From Galeruca laticollis (taxonomy: Eukaryota; Arthropoda; Insecta; Coleoptera; Chrysomelidae): DNA of 64,000 nt. The notes beneath the pieces were generated by a model, which saw only the letters and a program-made list of their open reading frames with translations, was not told the DNA's origin and searched no databases. Within the stretch, counting starts at the first letter, position 1. The number at the start of each line of letters is the position of its first letter. Location: assembly GCA_963921935.1 (NCBI GenBank), contig OY998180.1, positions 66,126,061-66,190,060 on the forward strand, in the 5' to 3' direction. Both the position numbers and the translations under genes were made by a program. Shown one piece after another: positions 36,250 through 45,173 of this stretch.

Positions 36250-37656
36250 TTACAAAGGTAGAAAAAAACCATCATTGTCGAAGGAGACGCTGTACATTTG
36301 AGTGCAGTGGCAGGAATCCCAGTTGACCATGATGCAACAATTCTTTGGGTCCACGATGAATCCTTGGGATGCTCGCGCTACTGGCAACAGCAGAACATTC
36401 TAGTTTAAATTCTTGACAATTTCGGTGAGAGGGAAATACTCCATTACACAATCGTGTATTATGATGCAATATACTTTGGTATTTTCGGGGAAACCAATGT
36501 TTGCTTCAATGTCAAGTTTTACATCAACTGTAGATGCCTTCATGCTTTCTTCTTGCTTCGAGCAATCGATAACAAACAATGCACGCTTCTTGAATGAGGA
36601 ATAATCCAACAGAGGACGCTTCTGTGTCGAATTCATATAGCTTGGATAAAATTCAGTATAGTTGAAATATGCCTCATTGTAATCATTCTTGGTAAAATCC
36701 AACTGCATTCTTTCATTGGGATAATACTCTCCATTTAGCGATAACCTGATACTTTGAATGTCGGCATTGTCGAATAAAGTTGGATCAGTTGTGTTGTTGT
36801 CACGTTTGTTGGTTTGAAAGAAAACAATAACATAACGAGGTCGTTCAACTGAAGTTGTAGTTTTAACAGCCCAAACTTCACGTCTAGCATTTCTGGTGAT
36901 GGATGGCAGTTCATGTATCTCCCACTTTCTAAATGGAATAACTATAGGCTGATCCTTTTGAAGGGTCCTAATCAGTTCCAACTTAATATCATCATTAGGA
37001 TAGATATGCTTGATTTTCAATTCGATATTTGTAATGTTTATGCTAACAGTTGTAGTGGAAGTCACACCCGCAACATTTTTTTCTGTGATATATACACAAT
37101 CATTATCGTTTAGAGCTCGAACCAAACGTATTGTTTGCCGTCCACATGTAGTCATGGGATAGTCATTGAAAATGTGCTTGAGGGGAATTTGTAGGTTGAA
37201 TGATTTATCGGCGGCATTAAGGATGGGATCTTTGGGATAATTCCAGCCTGCTATAGCCATATGATTGGAATCTTCTTGATTGTAGCACGTCATGGCACGT
37301 ACAGCACTCACGATTCCAGGATCTCGAACCGTTTCCATTTCTCTTGCACTTTCACTGTATGTGCACGAATCGAAAAGGAAAGCACCAAAATTATTTGCCA
37401 GCTTTACATCACCAGCTCCATGTATATTGAGCGAACCTTTAATGCACAACAATGTTTCGTTAATTGCAAAAAACGAGTCGACTTGATTGATGCTAAATTC
37501 CGTAATGTCACTGCAACTGAACGATTTGATGAACGGAGAATATGTTCTGTATTCAGCTTTGCGAATCGATTCATCGAATCTCGGCTTGCGATAGATATCA
37601 AACATTGGAGGCATATCGTTCATACGAGAACGTTTTCCATACGTGGTGGTGGTCAT
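36250..37656 (-). pseudogene. MCP: Polinton major capsid protein (double jelly-roll), amber codon near the C-terminus
   Basis: Starts at the ATG at 37656-37654 and runs open for 418 residues to a TAG at 36402-36400. The same frame then continues for about 49 codons to a TAA at 36250. The continuation has convincing protein character (GFIVDP, NWDSCHCTQMYSVSFDND), so I take the TAG as a late amber mutation and the natural end as 36250. The beta-rich sequence and its place next to the penton fit a Polinton capsid protein that forms the hexameric capsomers. The last part lies inside the TIR. No other break was seen. Confidence 0.8.
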
Positions 37657-37795
37657 CGTTTCTCTTTCAATGAAAACCCTAATGTTTGTAAAAGCAATTT
37701 GTTTACAAATGTAAGATGCTGCTGCTGCTGCTTCGAAGGACGTCGCCTAACTAATGGTATTTGATGTGCAGCGGAACGTCTTTTATTATTAATTA

Positions 37796-38527
37796 TCAAT
37801 CCCATCGGTTGCTTCTCGCTCTAAGCTCCAACACCAAGGTGCTCTTTTCACCACGAAAGTTGATAGGATGTCCGTCTTGATCCAAAGCCAGCACAGTAAT
37901 GTTGGTAATTTCACGTTGTGGTATAACAGGTAAATAAAGTAAATTATGTGGAGTTTCGTCAATGGCGTACCCAGGATCTACCTTTATAACCAATTCGTAA
38001 ATAGTATGAGCAGGTCTGTCTGCATCGAAGGCTCCAGTGGTAATGTTACATTCGAAGCGTATGCTAGATACTTTTATAATTTTAACGGGTAAATCTGAAG
38101 AGTACCATTGTTTGGCTTCGAGTATCTGTCTAGAAAAACCCAATATGTCGCCAAGACAGTTAGGAGTATCCTGCTCGCCGAACGGAATTCTATATTTACT
38201 GTAAATCATACATTGTAACGTATTATTATTGGGTTTTAACGCAAATTCAGTTTCAAATGGATTGCTGGTGCCTCCACCTAACTTGTCTAGTATGAACGCT
38301 TAAATATCAGCGATTTCGTAACATCCTGTTGGTATATCAAAACTCTGCATCATGTTGTTGTCATCGTAGTAGTGAAATTTGCGATTTTCAATGTTTGGTA
38401 TACTATGGTATGAGTGAAAGGAACGTAGTGCTAACTCATAGTCTTTCTCAGGATAGAGTACAATAGGCGTAGGAGGTTGGAAGGTAAACGCATGATTTGT
38501 GCTATTTACTCTCAACAACTGCGACAT
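37796..38527 (-). pseudogene. Polinton penton (minor capsid, single jelly-roll) with one stop
   Basis: The frame runs from the ATG at 38527 to 37796, 243 codons, interrupted by a single TAA after residue 75. The start MSQLLRVNSTNHAFTFQPP is followed by the conserved PEKDYELALRSFHSYHSIPNI segment. After the stop come PFGEQDTPNCLGDILGFS and a beta-rich half ending LRARSNRWD. It would form the capsid vertices. It is adjacent to the capsid gene in the same orientation. A TATA element and initiator lie just upstream. Confidence 0.75.
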
Positions 38528-38567
38528 GATGACTGATGCATGTCAAGGGATGAAGGTACTTTAAATA
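38528..38567 (-). promoter_or_regulatory. core promoter of the penton gene
   Basis: On the minus strand TATTTAA starts at 38567, 33 bp before the A of TCAGTC (38536-38531). The leader to the ATG would be only 7 nt. The same layout recurs at other genes of the element. Confidence 0.6.
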
Positions 38568-38585
38568 ATAAACACAGAACTATGT

Positions 38586-38879
38586 TCAAGATTTATTTAA
38601 TACACTTTGACATAGAAAACAAGATGCCTGAGAACTTGCAGGACCATCCCAATGTGTCGTCCATTCGGGACGGTTGTAGTGATCGAAGCACGGCAGACGA
38701 ATTTGTAGCTCAAAATTTGTTTTGTAATCATTAGGTAGTTTATACCATATATCCAACAATTCAGACGGGCTGACAAACCCAACCAGATATTGAATGGGGA
38801 CTTTTTTCAGCGCATCAACAGTAAAACTTCGTGGCTTTTGCATTAATAATGTTTTAATGTCATCCCACTCCTCTCCCAT
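38586..38879 (-). CDS. uncharacterised Polinton protein, 97 residues
   Basis: An open frame between protease and penton, same orientation, overlapping the protease end by 20 bp. It starts MGEEWDDIKTLLMQKPRSF. A second part is rich in aromatic residues and Cys/His (PCFDHYNRPEWTTHWDG, then CFLCQS). I do not recognise the family. Its tight packing and unbroken state suggest a real gene. It could also be an out-of-frame remnant of a longer protein. Confidence 0.55.
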   Translation of the reverse strand: MGEEWDDIKTLLMQKPRSFTVDALKKVPIQYLVGFVSPSELLDIWYKLPNDYKTNFELQIRLPCFDHYNRPEWTTHWDGPASSQASCFLCQSVLNKS

Positions 38880-39246
38880 TGTTCCAAGGATGTTGAAGTA
38901 GAAATTTCAAACACAAATGTCCACAATTGATTTTATCGTAGTTTTGATACTGATTATTGTTATAAAAAATATTTTTTCCTAGATACTTTACAAGTTCTTT
39001 GGGTGGCTCCAAATTACCAAATGAATCGAAATACTCGATGACATTGTTTTTCTTTATATATGCTTCCCAATCTGTTCCACTGTTTTTGGACGAGTCCAAG
39101 TTAACCACTGCACACTCCTGTTGTCGTAAAGGACCGGATTTAGGTAGAGTGTCACGCATGAAAACGCCCCGAAAATGTTTAATTTTATATAATTTTGCAT
39201 AATGTGCAATATCGGTGTCGTACAGCGGACGATTGGGTAGCTTTAT
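38860..39246 (-). pseudogene. PRO: Polinton adenain-like cysteine protease (start codon and catalytic His lost)
   Basis: The C5/adenain core is clear: FRGVFMRDTLP near the N-terminus, then GTDWEAY, YFDSFGN, YQNYDKINCGHLCLKFL. The family processes virion proteins. The active-site Cys (CGHLC), Gln (YQ-Y) and Asp (FDSFG) are visible, but the position of the catalytic His in the usual GTHW motif is Asp here. Codons upstream of the first ATG (39159) are clearly coding back to an ATA at 39246-39244, where a start would be expected. That ATA overlaps the stop of the upstream gene. Length from there is 128 residues. Confidence 0.75.
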
Positions 39247-40054
39247 CGCGAGTTTTTTTTCAAATACAATGCAAATCCTCTTCCACTGGGATACTTTTTC
39301 AGATATAAACCATTTCCGACATGCTCCATAACCTTATTATGGCGGTGGTCTTCTTCCAATTTCTTTCGAGCATTATTTGCATCAATGACAGTCTTTGCGA
39401 TCCCAGCAGCTCCACCCGATAGTGCTCCGAGTGCTGAGAGACCGGCAAACAGAGGTATAAGTGGTAGAAAACCTCCAGATTTTAATGGTATCACTCGAGG
39501 AACAACAATTTTCTTCGATCCACCAAATTGTTTAATAAGTGATTTGGCTGCTCGTAAGGCAAACAAGGCGCTTTCTTTTAGAGATGCTCCTCTCTTCATT
39601 GATTTTCCAACCTTTAGCACTACGTCTCGATGGAAGGAACGTCGTTGTTTCTTTGGACGACTTCCCATTCCCAACTTTCGCTTCACTTTCATGGTACCAG
39701 TAACAAGTACTGCAGCAGCTTTTTCACCAAAAGATCCCTCTTTTGATTTTACTCGCGTCCAAGCTTTATCTTCCAACTCCTTATCTGCTTTGTGACGTTC
39801 TTCAAGAGATTTATTCTGCGAATAAGCTATATCGTGTTGTTTGCAAGCGTCGTCTAAAGGATTAATGCCTGCGTCGCCACGTGCAAGTCGCTTTTGTAGT
39901 TTTGTTCCAGCTGTAAATGTACGTAGTATGTGTTTAACGAAAAAAAGACAAATTATATTCACTTACGTCCACAATAATTGTAGGTGGGCAAGTGAAGTTC
40001 GAATGGCAGTTTATTTATTAGAGAATTCAAAAGACCTCCCTCAAACACCAACAT
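39243..40054 (-). CDS. PLA2-like minor virion protein, two exons predicted
   Basis: I predict exon 1 at 40054-39967 (ATG at 40054) and exon 2 at 39910-39243, with an intron at 39966-39911 (GTAAGT to TTTACAG, 56 nt), giving 251 residues. Exon 1 ends within the glycine-rich calcium loop and exon 2 continues it. The catalytic-type box DDACKQHDIAYS follows, as in parvovirus VP1 and adintovirus phospholipase A2 domains. Then come a very basic middle (KVKRKLGMGSRPKKQRR), a hydrophobic stretch (GGFLPLIPLFAGLSALGALSGGAAG) and a C-terminal GNGLYLKKYPSGRGFALYL motif like adenoviral pVI/pX-type peptides. The role is probably membrane penetration and core packaging. It is otherwise unbroken. Confidence 0.75.
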
Positions 40055-40125
40055 TAAGACTGATGTATGATAATGTGGGGATATCCATATTTATAGAATA
40101 ACACTCTAATAAAATTCTTCACAAG
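40055..40125. promoter_or_regulatory. divergent promoter with one shared palindromic TATA element
   Basis: TATTTATA at 40088-40095 reads as a TATA box on both strands. Rightward, TTCACA places +1 at 40121 (33 bp away) with a 5-nt leader to the ATPase ATG. Leftward, TCAGTC places +1 at 40061 (34 bp away) with a 7-nt leader to the PLA2-like gene. Confidence 0.6.
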
Positions 40126-40647
40126 ATGAAGATCGTTCAACAAGAGCAGACGCTACCCATTGAAAACTTGGACTTTACCTCTAATCCATCATCTGTTGGT
40201 AAACATGGTAACCTACTGCCAAATTCTTTTCGTGCAATCATGTGTGGTCCTAGTGGGTGTGGAAAGACAAATGTTATGTTGTCGCTCCTATTCAATCCAA
40301 ATGGTGCTAAATTCAAAAATGTTTACGTTTATTCCAAGTCGTTATTTCAACCGAAATATAAGTTGTTGCAAGAAGTCCTAGGAGAAGTTAAAGGTGTGGG
40401 CTATTTTCCATTTAAAGACAATGAGGAAATTATTAGTCCAGATAAAGCGCAGTCAAACTCGATATTCATATTTAATGATGTTGCATGTGATGGTCAACAG
40501 AAAATTCGTGAATATTATTCAATGTGTTGTCATAAAGACATTGACGCGGCCTACTTATGTCAAACATATTCGAAAATACCGAAACAGCTCATAAGAAAAA
40601 AATTAGTGAATTGGCGAGATCTATTCGCAAGAAATATTTGGCGTTAA
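40126..40647 (+). pseudogene. Polinton packaging ATPase, C-terminus missing
   Basis: Starts MKIVQQEQTLPIENLDF. Walker A is GPSGCGKT at residues about 41-48 and Walker B SIFIFNDV at about 112-119. A following AYLCQTYSKIPKQLIR block is conserved in this FtsK/HerA-like family. It pumps DNA into capsids. After QLIR the expected downstream ATPase part is absent. The sequence instead merges, in another frame, into the N-terminal part of the next gene, which suggests an internal deletion fusing the two genes. The 173-residue length is short for the family. Confidence 0.8.
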
Positions 40648-41630
40648 AATTAGGAAAATCAGAACATGATACATCTCTAAATAAGCTATTTAAACCGATA
40701 TCTGTACCGCTAAAAGAAATGGTCAAATCCTCAAAATCATTACAACACTCCATAGTTTCAAAATTCACCCCTCCCAAAGAGGAAACAACGACAAAAAAAG
40801 AAAAAAATGCTGATGTATCATTTCTCGATACAAAACCCATAGCCGAGACGGATGAATCAGGAAATATACGTTATGATGATGATGAAGAAGAAGAAGACGA
40901 TTATTATTATGATGATTATGATATAGGCATACATCCCAACGTTTCGCGCGATGTCATAGAAGATTATTTAGATCAATATCCAATAATTAGTCAACCATAT
41001 CTTGAAGATTACTTTCGCAAAGATGGTGAAATTGATAGAAGTTATGGTCCATTATATAATGATGAAATTGGTTGGATGTTGGGCAGACGTAGAATTGCAT
41101 TCGATAAAAGAACCGGTAATATAAACATATTACGAGAGAAGGATGAGGGTGGAGAAGGAAATATACCTGGGACTCCGGGATTGTATCAGCTTGTGTTTTA
41201 CCATCATCCCAATGAATACTCTTATGATGATTTGAATAATTACAAAGCTCTGCTAACAATAACAAAAGCTCATCTCAATGCAGCAGATCGTCTGAAAAGT
41301 ACTGCTACCGAAAAGTATCGCAACATAATTAGACCGTTGTTTAAAACTGGTCCATCAACTATTAGTAGTACTATAACCAAACCTCCATCAGCTCGAATAT
41401 TAAAGAAACAACGACAATCCATTCAAACCGCTCCATATACTAATGTAGGAAAAGGTCTTGTTGGTGGTGGTGGTGGCCCTCTTTTGTCATACAACGAAAA
41501 ACCGATGGAATACATTTATTGGGACGATCCCAATGAGTTGTGTGACCGTTTAAGATTACTGATTGCATCCAAGGAGGCTGGCAACACCTCATTCTCACAC
41601 AACAACGAGATAATTTTCAATAATCAATGA
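40557..41630 (+). CDS. conserved Polinton protein of unknown function (DUF8207-like C-terminal part)
   Basis: An open frame of 357 codons overlapping the ATPase end. The first about 15 codons are ATPase sequence in another frame; homologous sequence seems to begin at about residue 15 (ISELARSIRKKYLALKLGKSE). An acidic tract DDDEEEEDDYYYDDYD is followed by the conserved block YNDEIGWMLGRRRIAFDK and GTPGLYQLVFYHHPNEYSYDDLNNYKALL cut across two motifs. That block is shared by many arthropod Polintons. The C-terminus has a Gly run and an FNNQ end. A structural role is possible. The native N-terminus was probably lost in the deletion. Confidence 0.65.
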   Translation: MSNIFENTETAHKKKISELARSIRKKYLALKLGKSEHDTSLNKLFKPISVPLKEMVKSSKSLQHSIVSKFTPPKEETTTKKEKNADVSFLDTKPIAETDESGNIRYDDDEEEEDDYYYDDYDIGIHPNVSRDVIEDYLDQYPIISQPYLEDYFRKDGEIDRSYGPLYNDEIGWMLGRRRIAFDKRTGNINILREKDEGGEGNIPGTPGLYQLVFYHHPNEYSYDDLNNYKALLTITKAHLNAADRLKSTATEKYRNIIRPLFKTGPSTISSTITKPPSARILKKQRQSIQTAPYTNVGKGLVGGGGGPLLSYNEKPMEYIYWDDPNELCDRLRLLIASKEAGNTSFSHNNEIIFNNQ

Positions 41631-41645
41631 GTTGAAAGAGGCCAA

Positions 41646-41685
41646 TATAATTGAATAACAAACGGAAAACAAAATCATTTCAATC
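41646..41685 (+). promoter_or_regulatory. core promoter of the fibre-like gene
   Basis: TATAATT at 41646 and TCATTT with +1 at 41677, 31 bp apart, then a 9-nt leader to the ATG at 41686. Confidence 0.5.
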
Positions 41686-42264
41686 ATGTCTGTCGATAAG
41701 TTTGGACATCGCCGCAATCATGCTAATGAGCGGGTTAAGCCGTATATGCCGAAAGTATCGTATCCACATACTCCTGACGGTAATATTGATGCAGAAAATG
41801 TAAAAATTTGTAATGTAAAGATGCCGACTGCAAATAGCGATGTTGCTAACAAACTATATGTTGATGAACAATTACATGTGTACCATAATGAGCTTGACAC
41901 ACTTCAAAAAACCATAATCCCCTCATTACAAACGCAATGGGTATCTCATCAAAATAAAATCAACGAAATTGCTGCATTTATTTCGAGAAATCCTCCTATC
42001 AGAGCTCGAGATATGGCTACTAAAATATATGTCGACGAAGGAATTGCTACGGGCAAGGAATTTTTGAGAAATGATTTGAAGAGTTTTAAACGAGAAGTAC
42101 AGGATAAATTGTCGAAAAGTAATACTCTAATCAGTGATAAGATCGATATGTATAATACATACATAGAACATGCGTTTCAAGTTTTGGACAGGGACTTGAA
42201 GAAGAAGCATGAAATTGAACAAAAGAAGAAAATAGATGAGAAGAGTAATGGATCATCAGTTTAG
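41686..42264 (+). CDS. fibre-like coiled-coil protein of the Polinton
   Basis: 192 residues, intact. Two copies of a motif typical of trimeric fibres are present: NSDVANKLYVDEQL (about residues 48-61) and ARDMATKIYVDEGI (about 106-119). Each is followed by a helical, heptad-rich segment. The end is charged (KKKHEIEQKKKIDEK). The product is probably a trimeric surface or fibre protein of the virion, as proposed for adintovirus coiled-coil proteins. The assignment rests on the repeated YVDE motif and coiled-coil character only. The last 29 bases overlap the integrase frame. Confidence 0.55.
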   Translation: MSVDKFGHRRNHANERVKPYMPKVSYPHTPDGNIDAENVKICNVKMPTANSDVANKLYVDEQLHVYHNELDTLQKTIIPSLQTQWVSHQNKINEIAAFISRNPPIRARDMATKIYVDEGIATGKEFLRNDLKSFKREVQDKLSKSNTLISDKIDMYNTYIEHAFQVLDRDLKKKHEIEQKKKIDEKSNGSSV

Positions 42265-43216
42265 AAAGTGCATGCGCTCACGAAACATGTCATCCAAAGT
42301 CCAGCTTGTTAACGAACTCCATAAACCTATACGTAAAAATTACCCACGCAGACGTACAATTGTCAAAGGCATAGATGATTTATGGCAAATGGATTTAGCC
42401 GAAATGCGACCTTACGCTAATCAAAATAAAAATCACAAAATGATACTAGTCGTCATCGATTGCTTTTCAAAGTTTTTATGGACACGTCCATTAAAGACAA
42501 AAACCGGTGAAGAGTTAACTCGTGCATTCTCGGACATTCTCGCCCACACAAAACGAGCTCCTAAAAATCTCCAATCAGACCAAGGAACGGAATTTTACAA
42601 CAGCAAGTTTCAACAACTAATGAAAAAACATGTGATTAATCATTATAGTGTATTTAGCACGAAAAAAGCTTCTATGGCAGAAAGAGTTATTAGAACATTG
42701 AAATTAAAGCTTTACAAACATTTCAGTTCAAATGGCACACATAAATGGATAAATATTTTACCCAAAATTACGATGGAATACAATAATACAAAGCATTCAA
42801 CTACCAACTATAAACCTTCCAATGTCAATAAATCCAACGAAAAAGATATTTTAAACAAAACATATACACATCTAAAGATAGTCGGACGTCGTAAATTTAA
42901 AGCCGGTGATATTGTACGTATAAGCAAGTCGAAACATGTCTTTGAGAAAGGATATACACCCAATTGGACGACTGAACTATTCAAAATCGTTAAAGTTAAA
43001 ATAACAAATCCCACCACATATTTGCTAGAAGATTTGCATGGTATACCAATCAGTGGGGGGTTTTACGAGGAAGAGTTACAGAAAACGTCAAATCCAGATA
43101 TTTACTTGGTGGAAAAGGTGCTTAGAAGACAAGGCAACAAGATGTATGTAAAATGGTTGGGTTTAGACACAAAACACAACAGTTGGATCGAAAATACAGA
43201 TGTTGTTGTTGGGTAA
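42236..43216 (+). CDS. INT: Polinton integrase with C-terminal chromodomain
   Basis: 326 residues and apparently intact. Retroviral-type DDE core: WQMDLAEM (first Asp, about residue 53), SDQGTEFYN (second Asp, about 117) and MAERVIRTLK (Glu, about 153). An SH3-like segment (FKAGDIVRISKSK) follows, and then a chromodomain (YLVEKVLRRQGNKMYVKWLG, ending SWIE). It inserts the element and yields the 6-bp duplication seen here. The true start may be one of the later ATGs (MRSRN or MSSKV), because the first codons overlap the upstream gene. It is the best-preserved core gene. Confidence 0.92.
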   Translation: MRRVMDHQFRKCMRSRNMSSKVQLVNELHKPIRKNYPRRRTIVKGIDDLWQMDLAEMRPYANQNKNHKMILVVIDCFSKFLWTRPLKTKTGEELTRAFSDILAHTKRAPKNLQSDQGTEFYNSKFQQLMKKHVINHYSVFSTKKASMAERVIRTLKLKLYKHFSSNGTHKWINILPKITMEYNNTKHSTTNYKPSNVNKSNEKDILNKTYTHLKIVGRRKFKAGDIVRISKSKHVFEKGYTPNWTTELFKIVKVKITNPTTYLLEDLHGIPISGGFYEEELQKTSNPDIYLVEKVLRRQGNKMYVKWLGLDTKHNSWIENTDVVVG

Positions 43217-43266
43217 CTACTTTTCGCTGCGCCGCGTATGAATACATTTTTTGCTTGGCATCAGAG

Positions 43267-43311
43267 TATAAATTGAGGAGCGCAGTGAAACATATTGTTA
43301 GTCGTCACAAT
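43267..43311 (+). promoter_or_regulatory. core promoter of the 227-residue gene
   Basis: TATAAATT at 43267 and TTAGTC with +1 at 43300, 33 bp apart, then a 12-nt leader. It has the same architecture as the penton and PLA2/ATPase promoters. Confidence 0.6.
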
Positions 43312-43995
43312 ATGTTTTCTCAAGACGTTGGTTATTATAGTGGTAGTAGTAGTAGTAGTGGTAGTAGTAGTGCTACTGGTGGCTCAGAAAATTATGGAGC
43401 TGAATTGGATAATATTTTAGATATGTATGAAATGGCAACAAAAATGGAACATCAGTACTTATTATATACAGAGTATTCTACGGATTCAGTTCAAATTGGA
43501 TGTGGTATTAGTGTAGCAAAAACTTTTTGTAGTGCAGTCACTTTATCATACATTGGTATGCATCATGGAAAAATCTCCTTCAGTACATACGAATGGGCTA
43601 CGCTAACCGATATTTTGAGAGAAAATTCATTTATAAATGAACCATTCAGAGAAGAAGGAGGAGAAGTAGCAGTGATATCGTGCGGTGATTACTGCAATGT
43701 GCAACGAATAATATACCATAATGTTAAATGGCTGGAAGTGATAAAACATGACATTAGTTTCCTTTTATGCAGAGAAGATGTTCAGCAAATTTTGAAAGTC
43801 GATGATTGTCTCATTTCACACCGGCTCGCCCATTTAGAAACACTAAATTTTGGTGAATATTATCGGAATGTTATTGAAATAATCAGAAGTTTTGCACAAA
43901 ATAATGGACATTTGAGCAAATTTGAATTATTGATAAGCATTTGTAATTGTATACATAATGACAGTGGCTCTCAGAGAATTTATATATTTCAATGA
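43312..43995 (+). CDS. uncharacterised Polinton protein, 227 residues
   Basis: I choose the ATG at 43312 because a TATA element and initiator lie just upstream; the frame is open further 5-prime into the integrase end. The N-terminus is Ser/Gly-rich (SGSSSSSGSSSATGG), encoded by an agt repeat. The remainder is a mixed fold with VQIGCGISVAKTF, KISFSTYEWATLTDIL and conserved-looking Cys (SCGDYCNVQRI). No membrane segment is present. Similar tryptophan-containing proteins occur beside Polinton integrases, but I know no function. Confidence 0.65.
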   Translation: MFSQDVGYYSGSSSSSGSSSATGGSENYGAELDNILDMYEMATKMEHQYLLYTEYSTDSVQIGCGISVAKTFCSAVTLSYIGMHHGKISFSTYEWATLTDILRENSFINEPFREEGGEVAVISCGDYCNVQRIIYHNVKWLEVIKHDISFLLCREDVQQILKVDDCLISHRLAHLETLNFGEYYRNVIEIIRSFAQNNGHLSKFELLISICNCIHNDSGSQRIYIFQ

Positions 43996-44157
43996 GTCGA
44001 AAGCTGTAAACGATTTAGATGTAATAAACCAATAAAAAATTATATTTTTTTTTCTTCCACATACACCACCAAAGATACCTACCACACACACACACACACA
44101 CACACATACTCACACACACACACATTTCCAAAATTACTAGTATTTATTAATAAAAAA

Positions 44158-44200
<43 letters not shown>

Positions 44201-45173
44201 TTCAATTTATTTATACTAAATACATAAACATTTTAAATTGTACATCTCAGTGAAGAATACACACTCATTTAAGAAGAAAAAACCTCAACTCTAAATTACA
44301 TAAAAAAATATTTCGAAATTGTGTGTGTGAGCTTAAACCTTACAATTTTAGATGGATCAAAACCATTATTTTCAAAAATTCTTCAATAATCTAATACAAT
44401 TTATATTCAAATCTGTTCTCAGTGATTTGGGTAGTATAAAATAACATGTAATTTTAACTTTACTACATGTTTAATCAGTAAAAAATACACTCATTTAAGA
44501 AGAAAAAAACCTCAACTCTAAATTACATAAAAAATGTTTTCATTTAAAAATACACTCATTTAAGAAGAAAATACCTCAACTCTAAATTACATAAAAAATG
44601 TTTCAGAAATTGTGTGAGCTACAATCCCACAATTTCCAACTTTAGATGGATCAAAACCATTATTTTTAACAATTCTTCAATAATCTAATACAATTTATAT
44701 TCAAATCCGTTTTCAGTAATTTGGGTAGTATAAAATAACATGTAATTTGAACTTCACTATGCCAAACTTCTAAGCCTATAATAGGGGGATAGAATTGGGG
44801 GCATTTTTAATGAGCCAATATACATGGCCTTTAAATTTTGTAAAGTAGGTACTTTGTACACAATTCCTTCCACAGTAACTTGTGCAACACGTCTGTTTTT
44901 CAGCATTTTGATACTAAAAAAGTTTTAAATTCATAAAGCTGATTGATGATGACATCTTAATATGAAAGTTGTGTAAATCTAAAATGAGAGTAGAAGAATA
45001 CAAAATATGCTACAAGTTAATAATAAAACTATCATATAACTATATTAAATGACTAGACGAAAAAATATCCAAAAATATTTCTGTTTTAAGAATATGACAA
45101 ACACACACACACACACACACACACACCTATGTTACAACAAAGAACATACATTTCGTAAATATTCAAAAATCAT
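43996..45173. repeat. non-coding spacer with microsatellites and duplications
   Basis: (CA)n at about 44079-44123, (TA)n at 44160-44198 and (CA)n at about 45103-45126. The block atacactcatttaagaagaa plus its flank occurs three times (near 44262, 44488 and 44560). A larger block (attttagatggatcaaaacc and following) occurs twice. There is no gene. This lies at the shared 3-prime ends of the converging gene sets. Confidence 0.75.

Larger units (their letters stand above)
35382..36411 (+). repeat. left terminal inverted repeat of the Polinton
   Basis: About 1030 bp matching 51317-52353 reversed. From the outside it contains short repeats of ggtggcgctgc, several copies of tcgtccattttttatcc, two copies of a tRNA-like segment, a degraded small membrane-protein frame and the 3-prime end of the capsid gene. 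Confidence 0.92.

Noticed and set aside
44079..45126. CRISPR-like spacing of repeats
   Set aside because: The three similar blocks are long, AT-rich duplications with microsatellites in a eukaryotic element, not repeat-spacer units.
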